A DNA stretch of 64,000 nucleotides, taken from NCBI RefSeq assembly GCF_900114455.1, contig NZ_FOTC01000009.1, positions 85,469 through 149,468 of the forward strand. The letters run 5' to 3'. Every line of letters begins with the position of its first letter. The first letter of the stretch is position 1. Under the pieces are notes generated by a model. The model did no database searches. It saw only the letters and a program-made list of their open reading frames with translations, and was not told the origin of the DNA. The position numbers and the translations under genes are program-made. Origin of the DNA: Halogranum rubrum (GTDB lineage Archaea > Halobacteriota > Halobacteria > Halobacteriales > Haloferacaceae). Of the stretch, positions 1 to 9,699 are shown one piece after another.

Positions 1-139
1 AGAGTAACGGACAGCCGACACGACCACTCCACGACGCACTGTGTCGGACACTCGCAGGATGCGTCGTGGTTCGGATTACAGCACGCTACCGAGCAGTGGT
101 CCCGACTTCGTTCAAAAAGGTTCGCAGGTGAGGCGGCCC

Positions 140-1429
140 TCAGACGAGTGCTTCTTCGAGCAACTGGAGCGGATGTCGAATCTCGTAGCCCGTCCCGTGG
201 TTCATCTGCATCGAACAGGTCGGACATTCGGTCATGCCGACGTTCCCCTCGGCGTGGTGCATGTGGTCGAACATCTCCTCGCCGATGGCCATCGACGTGT
301 CGTACTTCTCCTCTTTCCAGCCGTAGGTTCCCGAGATGCCCGAACAGGAGTCGCCGACGTCTTGGATGGTGACGCCGTCGAGGTCACGAAACAGTTCGAC
401 CGCCTGCCGGTCGAGTCCTTGGTTCCGGGCGTGACACGGCGCGTGGTACGCGAACGCCTGCTCGGAGACTTCGGCGTCCTCGATTGCGCCGTGGAGGTCC
501 TCGTGGATGCGGAGATACTCCAGCGCCTCGTAGGTGTGCGTCGAGAGGTCCTCGATGCCGTCGATGTCGAACAGTTCGGGGTACTCCTGTCGGAGCGACA
601 TCGAACACGAGGTACAGGAGGCGATGATGTCGTACCCCTCCGGGATGAGGCCCGTGAAGTTCTCGACGTTGATGCCCGCGGCGCGCTTCGCGTCGTCGAG
701 CATCCCGTTTGCGAACATCGGCGTCCCCGAACATCGCTGTTTGGGCACGACGACTTCGTAGCCAAACTGTTCGAAGACGCGGACCATCGCCTTGCCGACT
801 TCGGGCGTGTTGTAGTTGGAGTAACAGCCGTGGAAGTAGGCGACGCGCTTCTCCTCGGAGCGCACCTGCGGGCCGCCGCGCTCCTCCCACCACTCGCGGA
901 ACGTCTGTTCGGCGAACTCCGGAAACTCACGTTCTCCCGTGATGCCGAGCACCTTCGCGTTCACCTTCTGGACGAGCGAGTTGCCCATCACGAAGTTGGT
1001 GAGTCGAGGTACCTTGCTCCCGAGCATCGCGAGCGTGTTGTAGTTCGCGAGGATGCGGTTGCGGATGTACTCTCGCGACAACTTGTCCATCTGTTCCTCT
1101 ACGTACTCCCCGCGGGCCGTGTTGTGCATCTGCGACAGCGGCACCGACGACGGGCAGGCGTCGTCACACCGCATGCAGTTCGAACACGACATGATGGAGT
1201 CGTCGACGCCCTCGTCTTCTTTGCGCTTCAGACGCCACTGTTCCGGGCCTTGGAACTTCGGCCCGGGGAACTTGTCGTCGACTTCCGCCACTGGGCACGC
1301 CGTGTCGCAGGTCGTACACTTGTAGCAGTTGTCTGCGCCCGGACGGAGGTCCATGTCCTCGCTCTCCGGAAACACCTGTACTGGCTCGAACTCGTTGAGA
1401 TTATCGTTGACGTTCTCTGCGTCGCTCAT
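140..1429 (-). CDS. glpC: Anaerobic-type glycerol-3-phosphate dehydrogenase subunit C
   Basis: This 429-residue iron-sulfur subunit should pass electrons from the GlpA/GlpB flavoproteins towards the membrane quinone pool. Two ferredoxin-like clusters are visible near the N-terminus (CYKCTTCDTACP and CSNCMRCDDACP). They are followed by the paired cysteine-rich CCG-type segments of the GlpC/HdrB family (CSGTPMF, CTSCSM, APCHARNQ, DSCSGISGTYG). Its start overlaps the glpB stop by 4 nt (ATGA), so it is the last gene of a glpA-glpB-glpC operon. Length and motif order match the family. No membrane helix is evident, so membrane attachment is inferred. Confidence 0.95.
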   Translation of the reverse strand: MSDAENVNDNLNEFEPVQVFPESEDMDLRPGADNCYKCTTCDTACPVAEVDDKFPGPKFQGPEQWRLKRKEDEGVDDSIMSCSNCMRCDDACPSSVPLSQMHNTARGEYVEEQMDKLSREYIRNRILANYNTLAMLGSKVPRLTNFVMGNSLVQKVNAKVLGITGEREFPEFAEQTFREWWEERGGPQVRSEEKRVAYFHGCYSNYNTPEVGKAMVRVFEQFGYEVVVPKQRCSGTPMFANGMLDDAKRAAGINVENFTGLIPEGYDIIASCTSCSMSLRQEYPELFDIDGIEDLSTHTYEALEYLRIHEDLHGAIEDAEVSEQAFAYHAPCHARNQGLDRQAVELFRDLDGVTIQDVGDSCSGISGTYGWKEEKYDTSMAIGEEMFDHMHHAEGNVGMTECPTCSMQMNHGTGYEIRHPLQLLEEALV

Positions 1430-2691
1430 TGACTAGCCTCCGTCCCTGCGTTGCGCCCGGCCACGAGTCCCGTGGCGAGCGAGATGCCGCTTCCCGATTT
1501 CTCCGCTGCGAAGTCCGCACCGCCGACGACGCCGCCCGCGGCCCGGAGGTTCTCGAACTCTACGTTCCCCTCTGGCCCCGTCGGTCGGAGTTCCTCGTCC
1601 GGCACGACGCCGAACTTGGCGAAGGGGTGGTCGCCGAAGGCGTCGACGTCGAACCACTCGTAGCGGTCCGCCGCGTGCGGAACGTGACAGCCGAAAATCG
1701 GCTCTTCGACGCTCTCGCGTGAGGAGTCGATGCCTTTGCCGACGAGTCCGCCCGTCGCCAAGACGACCTGTTCGGCGTGATACGGCACGCGCTGACCCTT
1801 CCGGTCGACGTAGACGGCGGCGATTCGGTCGCCGCTCTCGTCTGTCTCGTAGTCGACGGCAGGGTTCCCCGCCGAGATACGGACACCCGCCTCGTCGAGC
1901 GCGTGGAAGAACCGGTCTTCCAGTCGGAGACCCGGAAGACTCGGCGGTCCCATCGGCACCTCGAACACGTCGACGCCGAGTTCCGCGGCGAGTTCCTCGT
2001 GGACTTCGTCGTTGTGGTCGTCGCCGAGGAGTGACGGGAACCCGACGCGCTCGGCCCCGTCGAGATGTGGCCGAACCGCGTTGGCGAGTCGACGCCGGAC
2101 GCGGTCGGTGTCGTTGTCGAGCGTCTTGGCAAAACGCGTCACCTTCGCGTCCGCGCGGAGTTCGACGGGGAACTCGACGGTGACGCCGCGAACGTCGAAC
2201 GGGACGCCCGCCGCGGCCATGTGTTTCGCCGCGAGCGGTGCGTCGAGGTCGGTCAACGACTCGAAGCCGACCAAGAGCGTGTCTCGGGCGTCGCTGGCGA
2301 GGCCGTGCTTCGCCGACTTTGGGTAGCGAGCCGTCGGTTTCACCGTCCCACCGTGTGTCGGCAGGAGGGCGTTCGCGTCGGTGTGACTGCCCACGTAGAG
2401 GTCGCCCGCAACCTCGTCGAAGAGGCTGAACGCCTCGCGAATCGCGTCCTCGCCGACGATGCTGTACGGGTGGTCGTCGGGGAGGGAGTGGAGTGCCTCG
2501 TAGGGGTCTGCGATGGGTCCCTCTCCGTCGGGCGTGTATCCTAAGATATCGACCAGTCCGCTGGCGAAGCGCATGGTAGACTTCTTGTAGGTGACGAGAC
2601 GGACGGACGCGCCCGTCTCGGCCGCCGCGAGCGCCGCCGTCGACCCGGCGATGCCGCCGCCGACGACGAGCACGTCTTCACTTATCGGCAC
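1426..2691 (-). CDS. glpB: Anaerobic-type glycerol-3-phosphate dehydrogenase subunit B
   Basis: This is a flavoprotein subunit of the GlpABC complex with an N-terminal Rossmann FAD motif ([15 protein letters not shown]) about ten residues from the start. I place the start at a GTG (2691), because the open frame upstream is the antisense-like reading of the glpA end and because a GGAGGT ribosome-binding site lies 4 nt before this GTG. That gives 421 residues, the usual GlpB size, and a 14-nt overlap with glpA, whose stop is at 2678. The longer ATG at 2817 would add 42 arginine-rich residues unlike the family. The stop overlaps glpC by 4 nt. Confidence 0.92.
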   Translation of the reverse strand: MPISEDVLVVGGGIAGSTAALAAAETGASVRLVTYKKSTMRFASGLVDILGYTPDGEGPIADPYEALHSLPDDHPYSIVGEDAIREAFSLFDEVAGDLYVGSHTDANALLPTHGGTVKPTARYPKSAKHGLASDARDTLLVGFESLTDLDAPLAAKHMAAAGVPFDVRGVTVEFPVELRADAKVTRFAKTLDNDTDRVRRRLANAVRPHLDGAERVGFPSLLGDDHNDEVHEELAAELGVDVFEVPMGPPSLPGLRLEDRFFHALDEAGVRISAGNPAVDYETDESGDRIAAVYVDRKGQRVPYHAEQVVLATGGLVGKGIDSSRESVEEPIFGCHVPHAADRYEWFDVDAFGDHPFAKFGVVPDEELRPTGPEGNVEFENLRAAGGVVGGADFAAEKSGSGISLATGLVAGRNAGTEASQ

Positions 2692-4447
2692 GTGTACCTC
2701 CGGTGGACGCGTCTCGTTCGTCCGACTTCGACCCGCCGTCGGCGACGGCAGTCGTTCCCGACTCGTCGCCTGCGACGTCCGTCCCCGAGTCGAACGCGCC
2801 GAAGTCCACGTCGGCACCCGTCTCGGCGGGGTCGCCGTCCTGGTTCATCGTCGTCGCGTGCAGCGCGTACTTCAACATCGCCTGCGACAACTGTCGGCCC
2901 CAAAGCGCGTGTCGCTCGCCCTTCCAGCGTTCCTGATACAGTTCGTGGTAGGCCTCGCGGGCGACGGCTTCGTCGTACTCGGGGGCGAGTTCGTTCGCCA
3001 TCCGCTGACAACAGAACGCGCCCTGACAGTTACCCATCGAAGCACGGGTGCGGATGCGGACCGCGTTGAGGTCCGACCCGGAGCCCTCGATGGCGTCGCG
3101 AATCTCCGCGCGGGTGACGGCTTCACACTCACAGACGACCGGGTTCGGCCCGTCCGTCTTGAGCACCTCGTCCGTGCGCGACCCGAGACGCTGGGCGCTC
3201 CGGCGGCCGATTGGCGACCGAAGTCCGAACTCGTCCATGTAGTCGCGGAGGACGGTGAAGTCCTCGCTCCCGGGAAGCGGCACGTCGGCGGTTCGGCACT
3301 CGGCGTCGACACCGAGTTTCTCACAGACGTGGTCGGAAATCTGCTCGGCCATCATCCGGTAGGTCGTGAGTTTGCCGCCGACGATGCTGGTCATCCCCGG
3401 CAGGTCGTCTCGCTCGTCGTGGTCGAGCAGGAAGAACTCGCGGGTGATGTCCGTCGGGTCTTCGGTGCCCGTGCCCGGCGGTTCGTAGAGCGGGCGAACG
3501 CCCCAGAAGGAGCGAATCGTCCGGGCATCTTTGAGCATCGGGACGAGTTCCGAGAGGGTGTCTATCATCAGGTCGACCTCCCACCCCTCTTCGGGGTAGT
3601 CTTCGGGGTCTTCGACCTCTTCGTCGGTGGTCCCGAGGATACACGTCGTCTCGTGGGGGACGATGATGTCGGCGTCGCCCTTCGGCCGACAGCGGTTGAC
3701 GACGGTGTCGACCTGTCGGGTGTTCATGATGGTCATGACGCCCTTCGAGGGTCGGACCTCGACGTCGACACCGGCCATCTCGCCGAGTTGCCCGGCCCAC
3801 GCGCCCGTCGCGTTGACGACGTAGTCGGCGTAAATCTTCTCCGTCGTGCCCGGTTGCTTGTGCGTTCGGGTACCCGGTCCGGAGTCGTGTTTCACTTCGA
3901 CGCCGACGACTTCGCCGTCTTCGACGAGTACGTCGACGACTTCGGCGTGTGTCTCGATGCGCGCGCCGTGTTGTTCGGCGCTGGCCGCGTTGGCGACGCA
4001 GAGACGGAACGGGTCGACTGCGCCGTCCGGCACGCGGATGGCGCGTTTGATGTCCTTCGCGAGGTAGGGTTCCATCTCGCGGGCTTCCTCCGCCGAGAGA
4101 ACCTCGGCGGGGATACCGCACTCGCGACAGCCATCCAGTTTCTGCTGGAAGTAGTCGTCTGAGTCCTCGGGACGTTGGACGAACAACCCGCCGGTCATCT
4201 CGACACAGTGACTGGCGATCTCCCGCAGCACTCGGTTCTCCTCGATACATTCCTTTGCGCTGGCTTGGTCGGAGACGGCGTAGCGTCCACCGCTGTGAAG
4301 GAGTCCGTGCATCCGCCCGGTCGTTCCGTGCGTCAGGTTCCCCTTCTCGACGAGCGTCGCGTCCATCCCTCGCATCGCGAGGTCACGGACGATACCACAC
4401 CCGGTGGAGCCGCCTCCGATGACGAGCACTGACGGTGTCTCGGTCAT
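2678..4447 (-). CDS. glpA: Anaerobic-type glycerol-3-phosphate dehydrogenase subunit A
   Basis: This is the catalytic FAD subunit, which oxidises sn-glycerol 3-phosphate to dihydroxyacetone phosphate. It has an N-terminal dinucleotide fold ([17 protein letters not shown]), the GlpA/GlpD-type segment [19 protein letters not shown], and a C-terminal BFD-like [2Fe-2S] domain (VCECEAVTR then [12 protein letters not shown]). I use the ATG at 4447 (589 residues) because the FAD motif follows immediately. An ATG at 4477 would add ten residues. The acidic, low-complexity C-terminal tail is typical of haloarchaea. It is the first gene of glpABC and divergent from glpK. Confidence 0.95.
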   Translation of the reverse strand: MTETPSVLVIGGGSTGCGIVRDLAMRGMDATLVEKGNLTHGTTGRMHGLLHSGGRYAVSDQASAKECIEENRVLREIASHCVEMTGGLFVQRPEDSDDYFQQKLDGCRECGIPAEVLSAEEAREMEPYLAKDIKRAIRVPDGAVDPFRLCVANAASAEQHGARIETHAEVVDVLVEDGEVVGVEVKHDSGPGTRTHKQPGTTEKIYADYVVNATGAWAGQLGEMAGVDVEVRPSKGVMTIMNTRQVDTVVNRCRPKGDADIIVPHETTCILGTTDEEVEDPEDYPEEGWEVDLMIDTLSELVPMLKDARTIRSFWGVRPLYEPPGTGTEDPTDITREFFLLDHDERDDLPGMTSIVGGKLTTYRMMAEQISDHVCEKLGVDAECRTADVPLPGSEDFTVLRDYMDEFGLRSPIGRRSAQRLGSRTDEVLKTDGPNPVVCECEAVTRAEIRDAIEGSGSDLNAVRIRTRASMGNCQGAFCCQRMANELAPEYDEAVAREAYHELYQERWKGERHALWGRQLSQAMLKYALHATTMNQDGDPAETGADVDFGAFDSGTDVAGDESGTTAVADGGSKSDERDASTGGTRADK

Positions 4448-5110
4448 CGGTTCGTCTGAGAGTTGGAGCGGGAACACTTTACTTTACCGCTGAACCCCAC
4501 GTTACCAGTAAATTTAATCGGAAATGATGAGTGTCTTGCCGCAACATGGGCAGTGATATCACACGAAATTCACTCGATTTTACACGAACTGTCGGCGACG
4601 AAAACACCATTCACAGCACCCATATTGCGCACGAACGGCAGAAGAAAAATCTCGACGACGAGGTGAAATACGTGGTTCGAGTTACTTACTCTGCGTGCGA
4701 CATCGGCAGTAACAATCATCGCCGACAGCCGTTCGTTGGAGAAAATGTGACCACCGAGACGGCTGTCCACCGTTGCTCAGACGGAACACTGTCCAACTAT
4801 TGGGGGCGAACGCGCATCGTTCGTCCCATCTACACGACTTGTACTCTGTGTTACGCACGCGCGCGGAGCGTGGACACGAACTGTCGTCGTCGCCGCCGAC
4901 CTGTCGACGCCGGCAGCGACGTTCTCGCAACCGCCGGACGAACACGAAAACGGTCCGAGACGGACGCTACGGGGCTTCAAAGCACTCTCGGACGGACATT
5001 CTTTACTGGCAGTGAGAAGGTCATGAGTAATCTTTATAATGATTCACCATATTGTTTACCGGTAGGGCACGACCTCGGATAAATAAGGTTGGCCAACGGA
5101 GAACATTCAG
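4448..5110. promoter_or_regulatory. Divergent glpA / glpK control region
   Basis: This 663-nt stretch has no convincing gene. A continuous frame across 4531-5082 lacks haloarchaeal third-position GC bias and resembles no family I know. The glpK side has a TATA-like ATAAATAAGG near 5078-5087, about 27 nt before the glpK ATG, fitting a short or absent leader. The glpA side has AT-rich patches around 4480-4495 and 4508-4522. A perfect TACCGGTA palindrome lies at 5057-5064 and a TTAC-CA-GTAA inverted repeat at 4502-4511; these could be operator half-sites, which is inference. The length is unusual for a divergent haloarchaeal promoter. Confidence 0.55.
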
Positions 5111-6643
5111 ATGGTAGACACATACGTCGGTTCGATCGACCAGGGGACGACAGGGACACGCTTCATGGTCTTCGACCACAGTGGCCAGGTCGTCGCAAAC
5201 GCGTACAAGAAACACGAACAAATCTATCCGAACCCCGGTTGGGTCGAACACGACCCCATCGAGATTTGGGAGAACACGAAGGAAGTCGTGCAGGAGGGTC
5301 TCGAAGAGGGGGGTATCGACGCCAGCCAACTCGAAGCGATTGGTATCACGAATCAGCGTGAGACGACCATCGTGTGGGACAAAGAGACGGGGAAGCCGGT
5401 ACACAACGCGCTCGTCTGGCAGGACCGCCGGACGACCGACCGTGTCGAAGAACTGCAAGACGAGGACAAAGTCGAGTGGATTCGCGAGAAGACGGGACTC
5501 GAAGCCGACGCCTACTTCTCGGCGACGAAGACCGAGTGGATTCTCGACAACGCCGAACCGCTCAAGCTCCAGAGCTCTCGCGGCGACAGCCTGCGAAGTC
5601 GCGCCGAAGACGGCGAACTTCTCATGGGAACGGTCGACGCGTGGCTCATCTACAACCTGACCGGGAACCACATCACGGACGTCACCAACGCGTCGCGGAC
5701 GATGCTCTACAACATCCGTGACATGGAGTGGGACGACGAACTCCTCGAAGAGTTCGGCGTGTCGAAGGAGATGGTTCCGGAAGTCCGTCCGTCTTCGGAC
5801 GAAGACTTCTACGGCCACACCGACGCCGACGGTTTCCTGGGCGAAGAAGTGCCCGTCGCCGGTGCGCTGGGTGACCAGCAGGCCGCACTCTTCGGGCAGA
5901 CCTGTTTCGACAAGGGCGACGCCAAGAACACCTACGGTACCGGTTCGTTCTATCTGATGAACACCGGCAACGAGGCGGTCAAGTCCGACCACGGACTCCT
6001 GACCACCATCGGCTTCCAGATGTCGGGCGAACCCGTCCAGTACGCTCTCGAAGGCTCCATCTTCATCACGGGTGCCGCCATCGAGTGGCTCGAAGACGTC
6101 GACCTCATCAATAACGCCGCACAGACGGCGGAACTCGCTAGTTCCGTCGATTCGACCGACGGCGTCTACATGGTCCCGGCGTTCACCGGTCTGGGTGCAC
6201 CGCACTGGGACGGCCGTGCACGCGGTACCATCGTCGGCATGACGCGTGGGACGCGAAAAGAGCACATCGTCCGGGCGACGCTGGAGTCAATCGCCTACCA
6301 GACGCGCGACGTCGCCGACGCGATGGAGGCCGACTCCGGCGTCGAAATGACGTCGCTCCGCGTCGACGGCGGCGCGGTCAAGAACAACTTCCTCTGTCAA
6401 CTCCAGTCGGACATCATCCAGACCGACATCGCTCGTCCGGAAGTCGACGAGACGACCGCACTCGGTTCGGCCTACGCCGCCGGACTCGCCGTCGGCTACT
6501 GGGACACCGTCGACGAACTCCGCGACAACTGGCAGATCGACCGCGAGTTCTCCCCCGAGCGCAGTTCCGAAGAAGTCGACAAGCTGTACGACCGCTGGCA
6601 CGACGCGGTCGAGCGCTCGCTCAACTGGGCACAGGAGGAGTAG
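5111..6643 (+). CDS. glpK: Glycerol kinase
   Basis: This FGGY-family kinase makes glycerol 3-phosphate from glycerol and ATP, the entry step to GlpABC. At 510 residues it has the usual length. Visible signatures are the N-terminal phosphate loop (GSIDQGTTGTRFMVFDHSG), the WVEHDPIEIWE segment with an acidic catalytic region, the GALGDQQAALFGQTCFDKGDAKNTYGTG region of FGGY kinases, and the C-terminal VDGGAVKNNFLCQLQSDI motif. A TATA element sits about 27 nt before the ATG, so initiation is probably near-leaderless. glpX follows after 3 nt, implying an operon. Confidence 0.97.
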   Translation: MVDTYVGSIDQGTTGTRFMVFDHSGQVVANAYKKHEQIYPNPGWVEHDPIEIWENTKEVVQEGLEEGGIDASQLEAIGITNQRETTIVWDKETGKPVHNALVWQDRRTTDRVEELQDEDKVEWIREKTGLEADAYFSATKTEWILDNAEPLKLQSSRGDSLRSRAEDGELLMGTVDAWLIYNLTGNHITDVTNASRTMLYNIRDMEWDDELLEEFGVSKEMVPEVRPSSDEDFYGHTDADGFLGEEVPVAGALGDQQAALFGQTCFDKGDAKNTYGTGSFYLMNTGNEAVKSDHGLLTTIGFQMSGEPVQYALEGSIFITGAAIEWLEDVDLINNAAQTAELASSVDSTDGVYMVPAFTGLGAPHWDGRARGTIVGMTRGTRKEHIVRATLESIAYQTRDVADAMEADSGVEMTSLRVDGGAVKNNFLCQLQSDIIQTDIARPEVDETTALGSAYAAGLAVGYWDTVDELRDNWQIDREFSPERSSEEVDKLYDRWHDAVERSLNWAQEE

Positions 6644-6646
6644 TGA

Positions 6647-7714
6647 ATGTACGAACTGGCTCTGCAAATCCCGCTCATCAACATGGAGGTGGAGGCGTTC
6701 GTCCTACTCCTCATCACCGCGCTCGCTGGCGGCGCGTTCGGTGCCGCAGTCGGTGCACTTCCGGGGTTCATCCTCACGGGATTCGTCGTCTTCCTCGGTG
6801 AAGGCATCGCAATCTTAGAGCGGAACCTCGGCGGTGTCGAGGGCATCCCTGCCGGTGAAATCGCGACCGGAATCACGGGCGTCATCGGGTTCGGTGCCAT
6901 CACCGGTCCACACATCGTCTTCGCCGGCGGTGTCGCCGCGTCCGCCTACGCTGGCAAGAAGTATCCCGAGATGGGCTCTACCGAGGGCTACCACTTCGGG
7001 AAGGACATCACCTACGCGTTCGGGACGAAGCCGGACATTCTCGCCGTCGGTGCGGCGTTCGGTGTGCTCGGCGTGCTGCTCAATCAGGTCGCCATCGGCT
7101 TCGGAATGCCGTTCGACACTATCGCGATGGCGGTGTTCGTCTCTGCGCTCATCGCCCGTCTCGTGTTCAGCTACCCGCTCATCGGCAGTCCGGCCGGAAG
7201 TGGCTACCTCGACATGTCTCCCTTCGAGCGCGGTGAAGAGCGCACGGAGACCGACGGCGGCGTCGAGCGCGTTCGCCCCGCGACCGAACCGTGGCTCCCC
7301 CACCAGTACAAGTGGCCCGGCGTCACCGTCATCGGTCTCGTCGGTGGCATCCTCGGTGCCTACATCTGGATTCAGACGGGGAGTTTCTTCCTCGGCTACG
7401 GTCTGTCGGCCATCAGTCTGCTCTTCCTCAACCTCGGGGTCGAGAAGATTCCGGTGACACACCACATCACGCTGCTCGGGTCGAGCGGTGCAGCAATCGG
7501 CGCGGCCATCGGTGGTCCCGTCGTCGCTCTGCTCGTCGGTGGGGTCTTCGGCCTGCTCAGCGGCCTCTTCGGTGAGGTCACGCAGCGGGTCTTCTACTCC
7601 CACTCGGGGACCCACGTCGACCCGCCTGCGATGGCGATCTTCGTCATGACGATCCTCATCGGCGTGCTCTACCTGGCGGGGATCCTGCCCAACTCGGCGT
7701 ATCTCGGCCTCTAA
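6647..7714 (+). CDS. glpX: Multispanning membrane protein linked to glycerol kinase (GlpX-type)
   Basis: This 355-residue hydrophobic protein has many predicted membrane segments rich in Gly and Ala, such as the segments near residues 10-50 and 215-345, and a charged linker around residues 190-225. It starts 3 nt after glpK. The homologous position in Haloferax carries the gene called glpX, proposed as a glycerol facilitator. That symbol is also used for bacterial fructose bisphosphatase, which this protein is not. The membrane topology is read from the sequence. The transport role comes only from gene context and my memory of the Haloferax annotation. Confidence 0.75.
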   Translation: MYELALQIPLINMEVEAFVLLLITALAGGAFGAAVGALPGFILTGFVVFLGEGIAILERNLGGVEGIPAGEIATGITGVIGFGAITGPHIVFAGGVAASAYAGKKYPEMGSTEGYHFGKDITYAFGTKPDILAVGAAFGVLGVLLNQVAIGFGMPFDTIAMAVFVSALIARLVFSYPLIGSPAGSGYLDMSPFERGEERTETDGGVERVRPATEPWLPHQYKWPGVTVIGLVGGILGAYIWIQTGSFFLGYGLSAISLLFLNLGVEKIPVTHHITLLGSSGAAIGAAIGGPVVALLVGGVFGLLSGLFGEVTQRVFYSHSGTHVDPPAMAIFVMTILIGVLYLAGILPNSAYLGL

Positions 7715-7784
7715 CTCGCTCGACCGAAGAGCGATTTTATTTTCGCATACGAGCAACACACCAACATACACCTGCAGCTACACT

Positions 7785-8963
7785 ATGGACATCGAAGCGC
7801 GAATCAAACGACGACGCCGCCGTGATGGCGAACCTCGATTGATTCTGGAGTACGAGTCGCTCTCACCGGTCACGCACATCAGCGAACCGGTCGACCGCGG
7901 GCCGGTCCTAGAGCGACTGCTCGACTATCTCGACCCCGTCTTCGACGGTAACCTCCCACCGAACGCCTACGTGTACGGTCCGAAAGGGTCGGGGAAGTCG
8001 GCCGTCGTTACCGCGCTGTTCAGCCACCTCACGCGCCTCCTGGCCGAGCGTAACGCGGCAATATACACGACGACGCGCGCACAGTCAGCGATTTCACCAG
8101 CGTTCGTCTACGTCGACGCCAGAGAGACGACGAGCGAGTTCGCGTTCTACCACGCGGTACTGGACGCACTCGTCGAGGAGTCCGTCCCCGAACACGGTAT
8201 CGGGACGGAGACGCTCAAGTCGCGACTTCACCAGTCACTCGGTGGCTCTCGAACCGGCGTCGTCGTCGCAATCGACCATCTCGGCGAACCCGGCAACATC
8301 ACCGAAGCCGAGTTCGTCGACCTGTTTGCGGGGCTTCCGAGCAACGTCAGTTGGCTAGCTATCGGCCGGGCGCTTCCCTCCGAGACGGTGTTGACCGAGT
8401 ACACCGCCGAGTCCATCCAGGTCGAACCGTACCAGCGGCAGATGCTCGTCGACGTGTTGATGACACGGGCCTCGGTCGGTCTCGCCCAACAGGGACTCGA
8501 CCACAGAGCGGCCAGAACCATCGCCGAGTGGGCCGACGGCGACGCTCACGACGCCCTCGCCGCGCTGTTCGGAGCGGCGGAGACGGCGACTGCCGCCGGT
8601 CACGACAGTATCGACACGGCTGACCTCGATGCGGGCATCGACGCCGTTCCTCGACCCAGCGTCTCACTCGGCCGCGTCCTCGCACTCCCGGCGAATCGCC
8701 AGCGAGTGCTTCGACGGCTCTTGGAACTGAACGACGACGAGCGGAGTTCGGTGCAAGAAGCCAGCGAACACATCTCACAGACGGTCGACCTCTCGTCGAC
8801 GACGGTCAAACGAATCCTCTACGAACTGGCCGAGAGCGGCATCACTCGCCGCGTCACCATCGAAGAAGCCGAAGGGAAAGGCCGCCCACCGAGTCGACTC
8901 GAACCCCGGTTTCCGACCGTCGTGTTCAAACGCCTGTTCGAACTGAACGGCGGCCGCGAGTAG
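7785..8963 (+). CDS. Cdc6/Orc1-like AAA ATPase
   Basis: This 392-residue protein has a Walker A motif GPKGSGKS at residues 65-72, a Walker B-like strand ending GVVVAIDHLGE near residue 165 (the usual D-E is D-H), and a C-terminal winged-helix region (residues about 295-385) with an HTH-like stretch SSTTVKRILYELAESGI. This is the layout of archaeal Orc1/Cdc6 proteins. The basic N-terminus (IKRRRRR) could contact DNA. Only 70 nt separate it from glpX and no origin-type repeat is visible, so a regulator or paralogue without a local origin is likelier than a main replication initiator. Family assignment is fairly sure; function is not. Confidence 0.75.
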   Translation: MDIEARIKRRRRRDGEPRLILEYESLSPVTHISEPVDRGPVLERLLDYLDPVFDGNLPPNAYVYGPKGSGKSAVVTALFSHLTRLLAERNAAIYTTTRAQSAISPAFVYVDARETTSEFAFYHAVLDALVEESVPEHGIGTETLKSRLHQSLGGSRTGVVVAIDHLGEPGNITEAEFVDLFAGLPSNVSWLAIGRALPSETVLTEYTAESIQVEPYQRQMLVDVLMTRASVGLAQQGLDHRAARTIAEWADGDAHDALAALFGAAETATAAGHDSIDTADLDAGIDAVPRPSVSLGRVLALPANRQRVLRRLLELNDDERSSVQEASEHISQTVDLSSTTVKRILYELAESGITRRVTIEEAEGKGRPPSRLEPRFPTVVFKRLFELNGGRE

Positions 8964-9045
8964 CGTAATCGACTCCAATCGACTCCAACCGACCGTAGTC
9001 GGCCGCAACCAGACGAGTAAAGTCGGCGTCTTTCGTCTCCCCTCC

Positions 9046-9318
9046 ATGGAACGAATCGTCACTGTCGTCCCGGAAGCAGGTCTTCACGCTCGTCCCGCCG
9101 CGAAGTTCGTCGAGACTGCGGGCGAGTACGACGCCGAAGTCACCATCGCCCCCGTCGACGGCGACCAAGACCCGGTGAAGGCGAGCAGCATGCTGGCCGT
9201 GACGGGGATGAACGTCCCCTCGGGGACGGAGGTCCGACTCGTCGCCGAGGGCGACGACGCCGAAGCGGCCCTCGACGCCTTAGAGGAGATTCTCACGACA
9301 CCCGAAGACGACGAGTAA
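9046..9318 (+). CDS. ptsH2: HPr family phosphocarrier protein
   Basis: This is a 90-residue HPr. The phosphorylatable histidine lies in EAGLHARPAAKFVE (His14), and the second signature KASSMLAVTGM carries the region of the regulatory serine. HPr relays phosphate from PEP through enzyme I. Beside dhaKLM, the likely acceptor is DhaM, so this protein would energise dihydroxyacetone kinase. The acidic C-terminus (TTPEDDE) is typical of haloarchaea. No enzyme I gene lies in this window, so the phosphate source must be encoded elsewhere. The symbol follows Haloferax usage at the matching position. Confidence 0.93.
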   Translation: MERIVTVVPEAGLHARPAAKFVETAGEYDAEVTIAPVDGDQDPVKASSMLAVTGMNVPSGTEVRLVAEGDDAEAALDALEEILTTPEDDE

Positions 9319-9345
9319 CTGTTCTCGCGACGCTTTCGAACTCGC

Positions 9346-9585
9346 TCACCACTGCCACGACGCATCGAAGAGTGCGACCAGTGTCAACCCGAGGTACGTG
9401 CCGAGCGTGTGAATGGCGAGCTGTGTCGCGATATCCGCCGTCGTCTCGATACCCCGCAAGTGAAACACGAACGCGTCGGCAAGCACCAAGACGAGTACGA
9501 TTGAGAGACAGAACAGCAATCGTCTCGCGCTGAAGAGCGGACTCTTTCGGACGAATCTGCGGACGCCGTCGATGTCGCTGCTCAC
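9346..9585 (-). CDS. Small two-helix membrane protein
   Basis: This predicted 79-residue protein with a GTG start has two hydrophobic segments (residues about 22-44 and 55-73) separated by a short loop, and a basic N-terminus (RRFVRKS, RR). No family is recognised. It is convergent with the HPr gene, with 27 nt between their ends. The strong membrane pattern and lack of a better frame on either strand support a real gene, but its shortness and GTG start leave doubt. Confidence 0.5.
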   Translation of the reverse strand: MSSDIDGVRRFVRKSPLFSARRLLFCLSIVLVLVLADAFVFHLRGIETTADIATQLAIHTLGTYLGLTLVALFDASWQW

Positions 9586-9699
9586 GTTACTTCGCTGTTA
9601 TCTCTTTTCGGTGATAACTATTGGGCGGTGGTTTCGACGACGTCGAAGCGCACCCCTCTGTGAGCCACTGTTATGTTTCACACACTCGAAGCGCGACGT

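Noticed and set aside
41..1432. A 463-codon open frame opposite glpC.
   Set aside because: It is the antisense of a confidently assigned gene; high-GC genomes give many such frames.
4531..5082. A 183-codon open frame between glpA and glpK.
   Set aside because: Codon use lacks the strong third-position GC bias of real genes here and the protein is unlike any family; the frame is probably chance in a non-coding region.
7715..9045. A replication origin next to the Cdc6-like gene.
   Set aside because: The flanking gaps are only about 70-80 nt and contain no repeated origin-recognition-box-like sequences.
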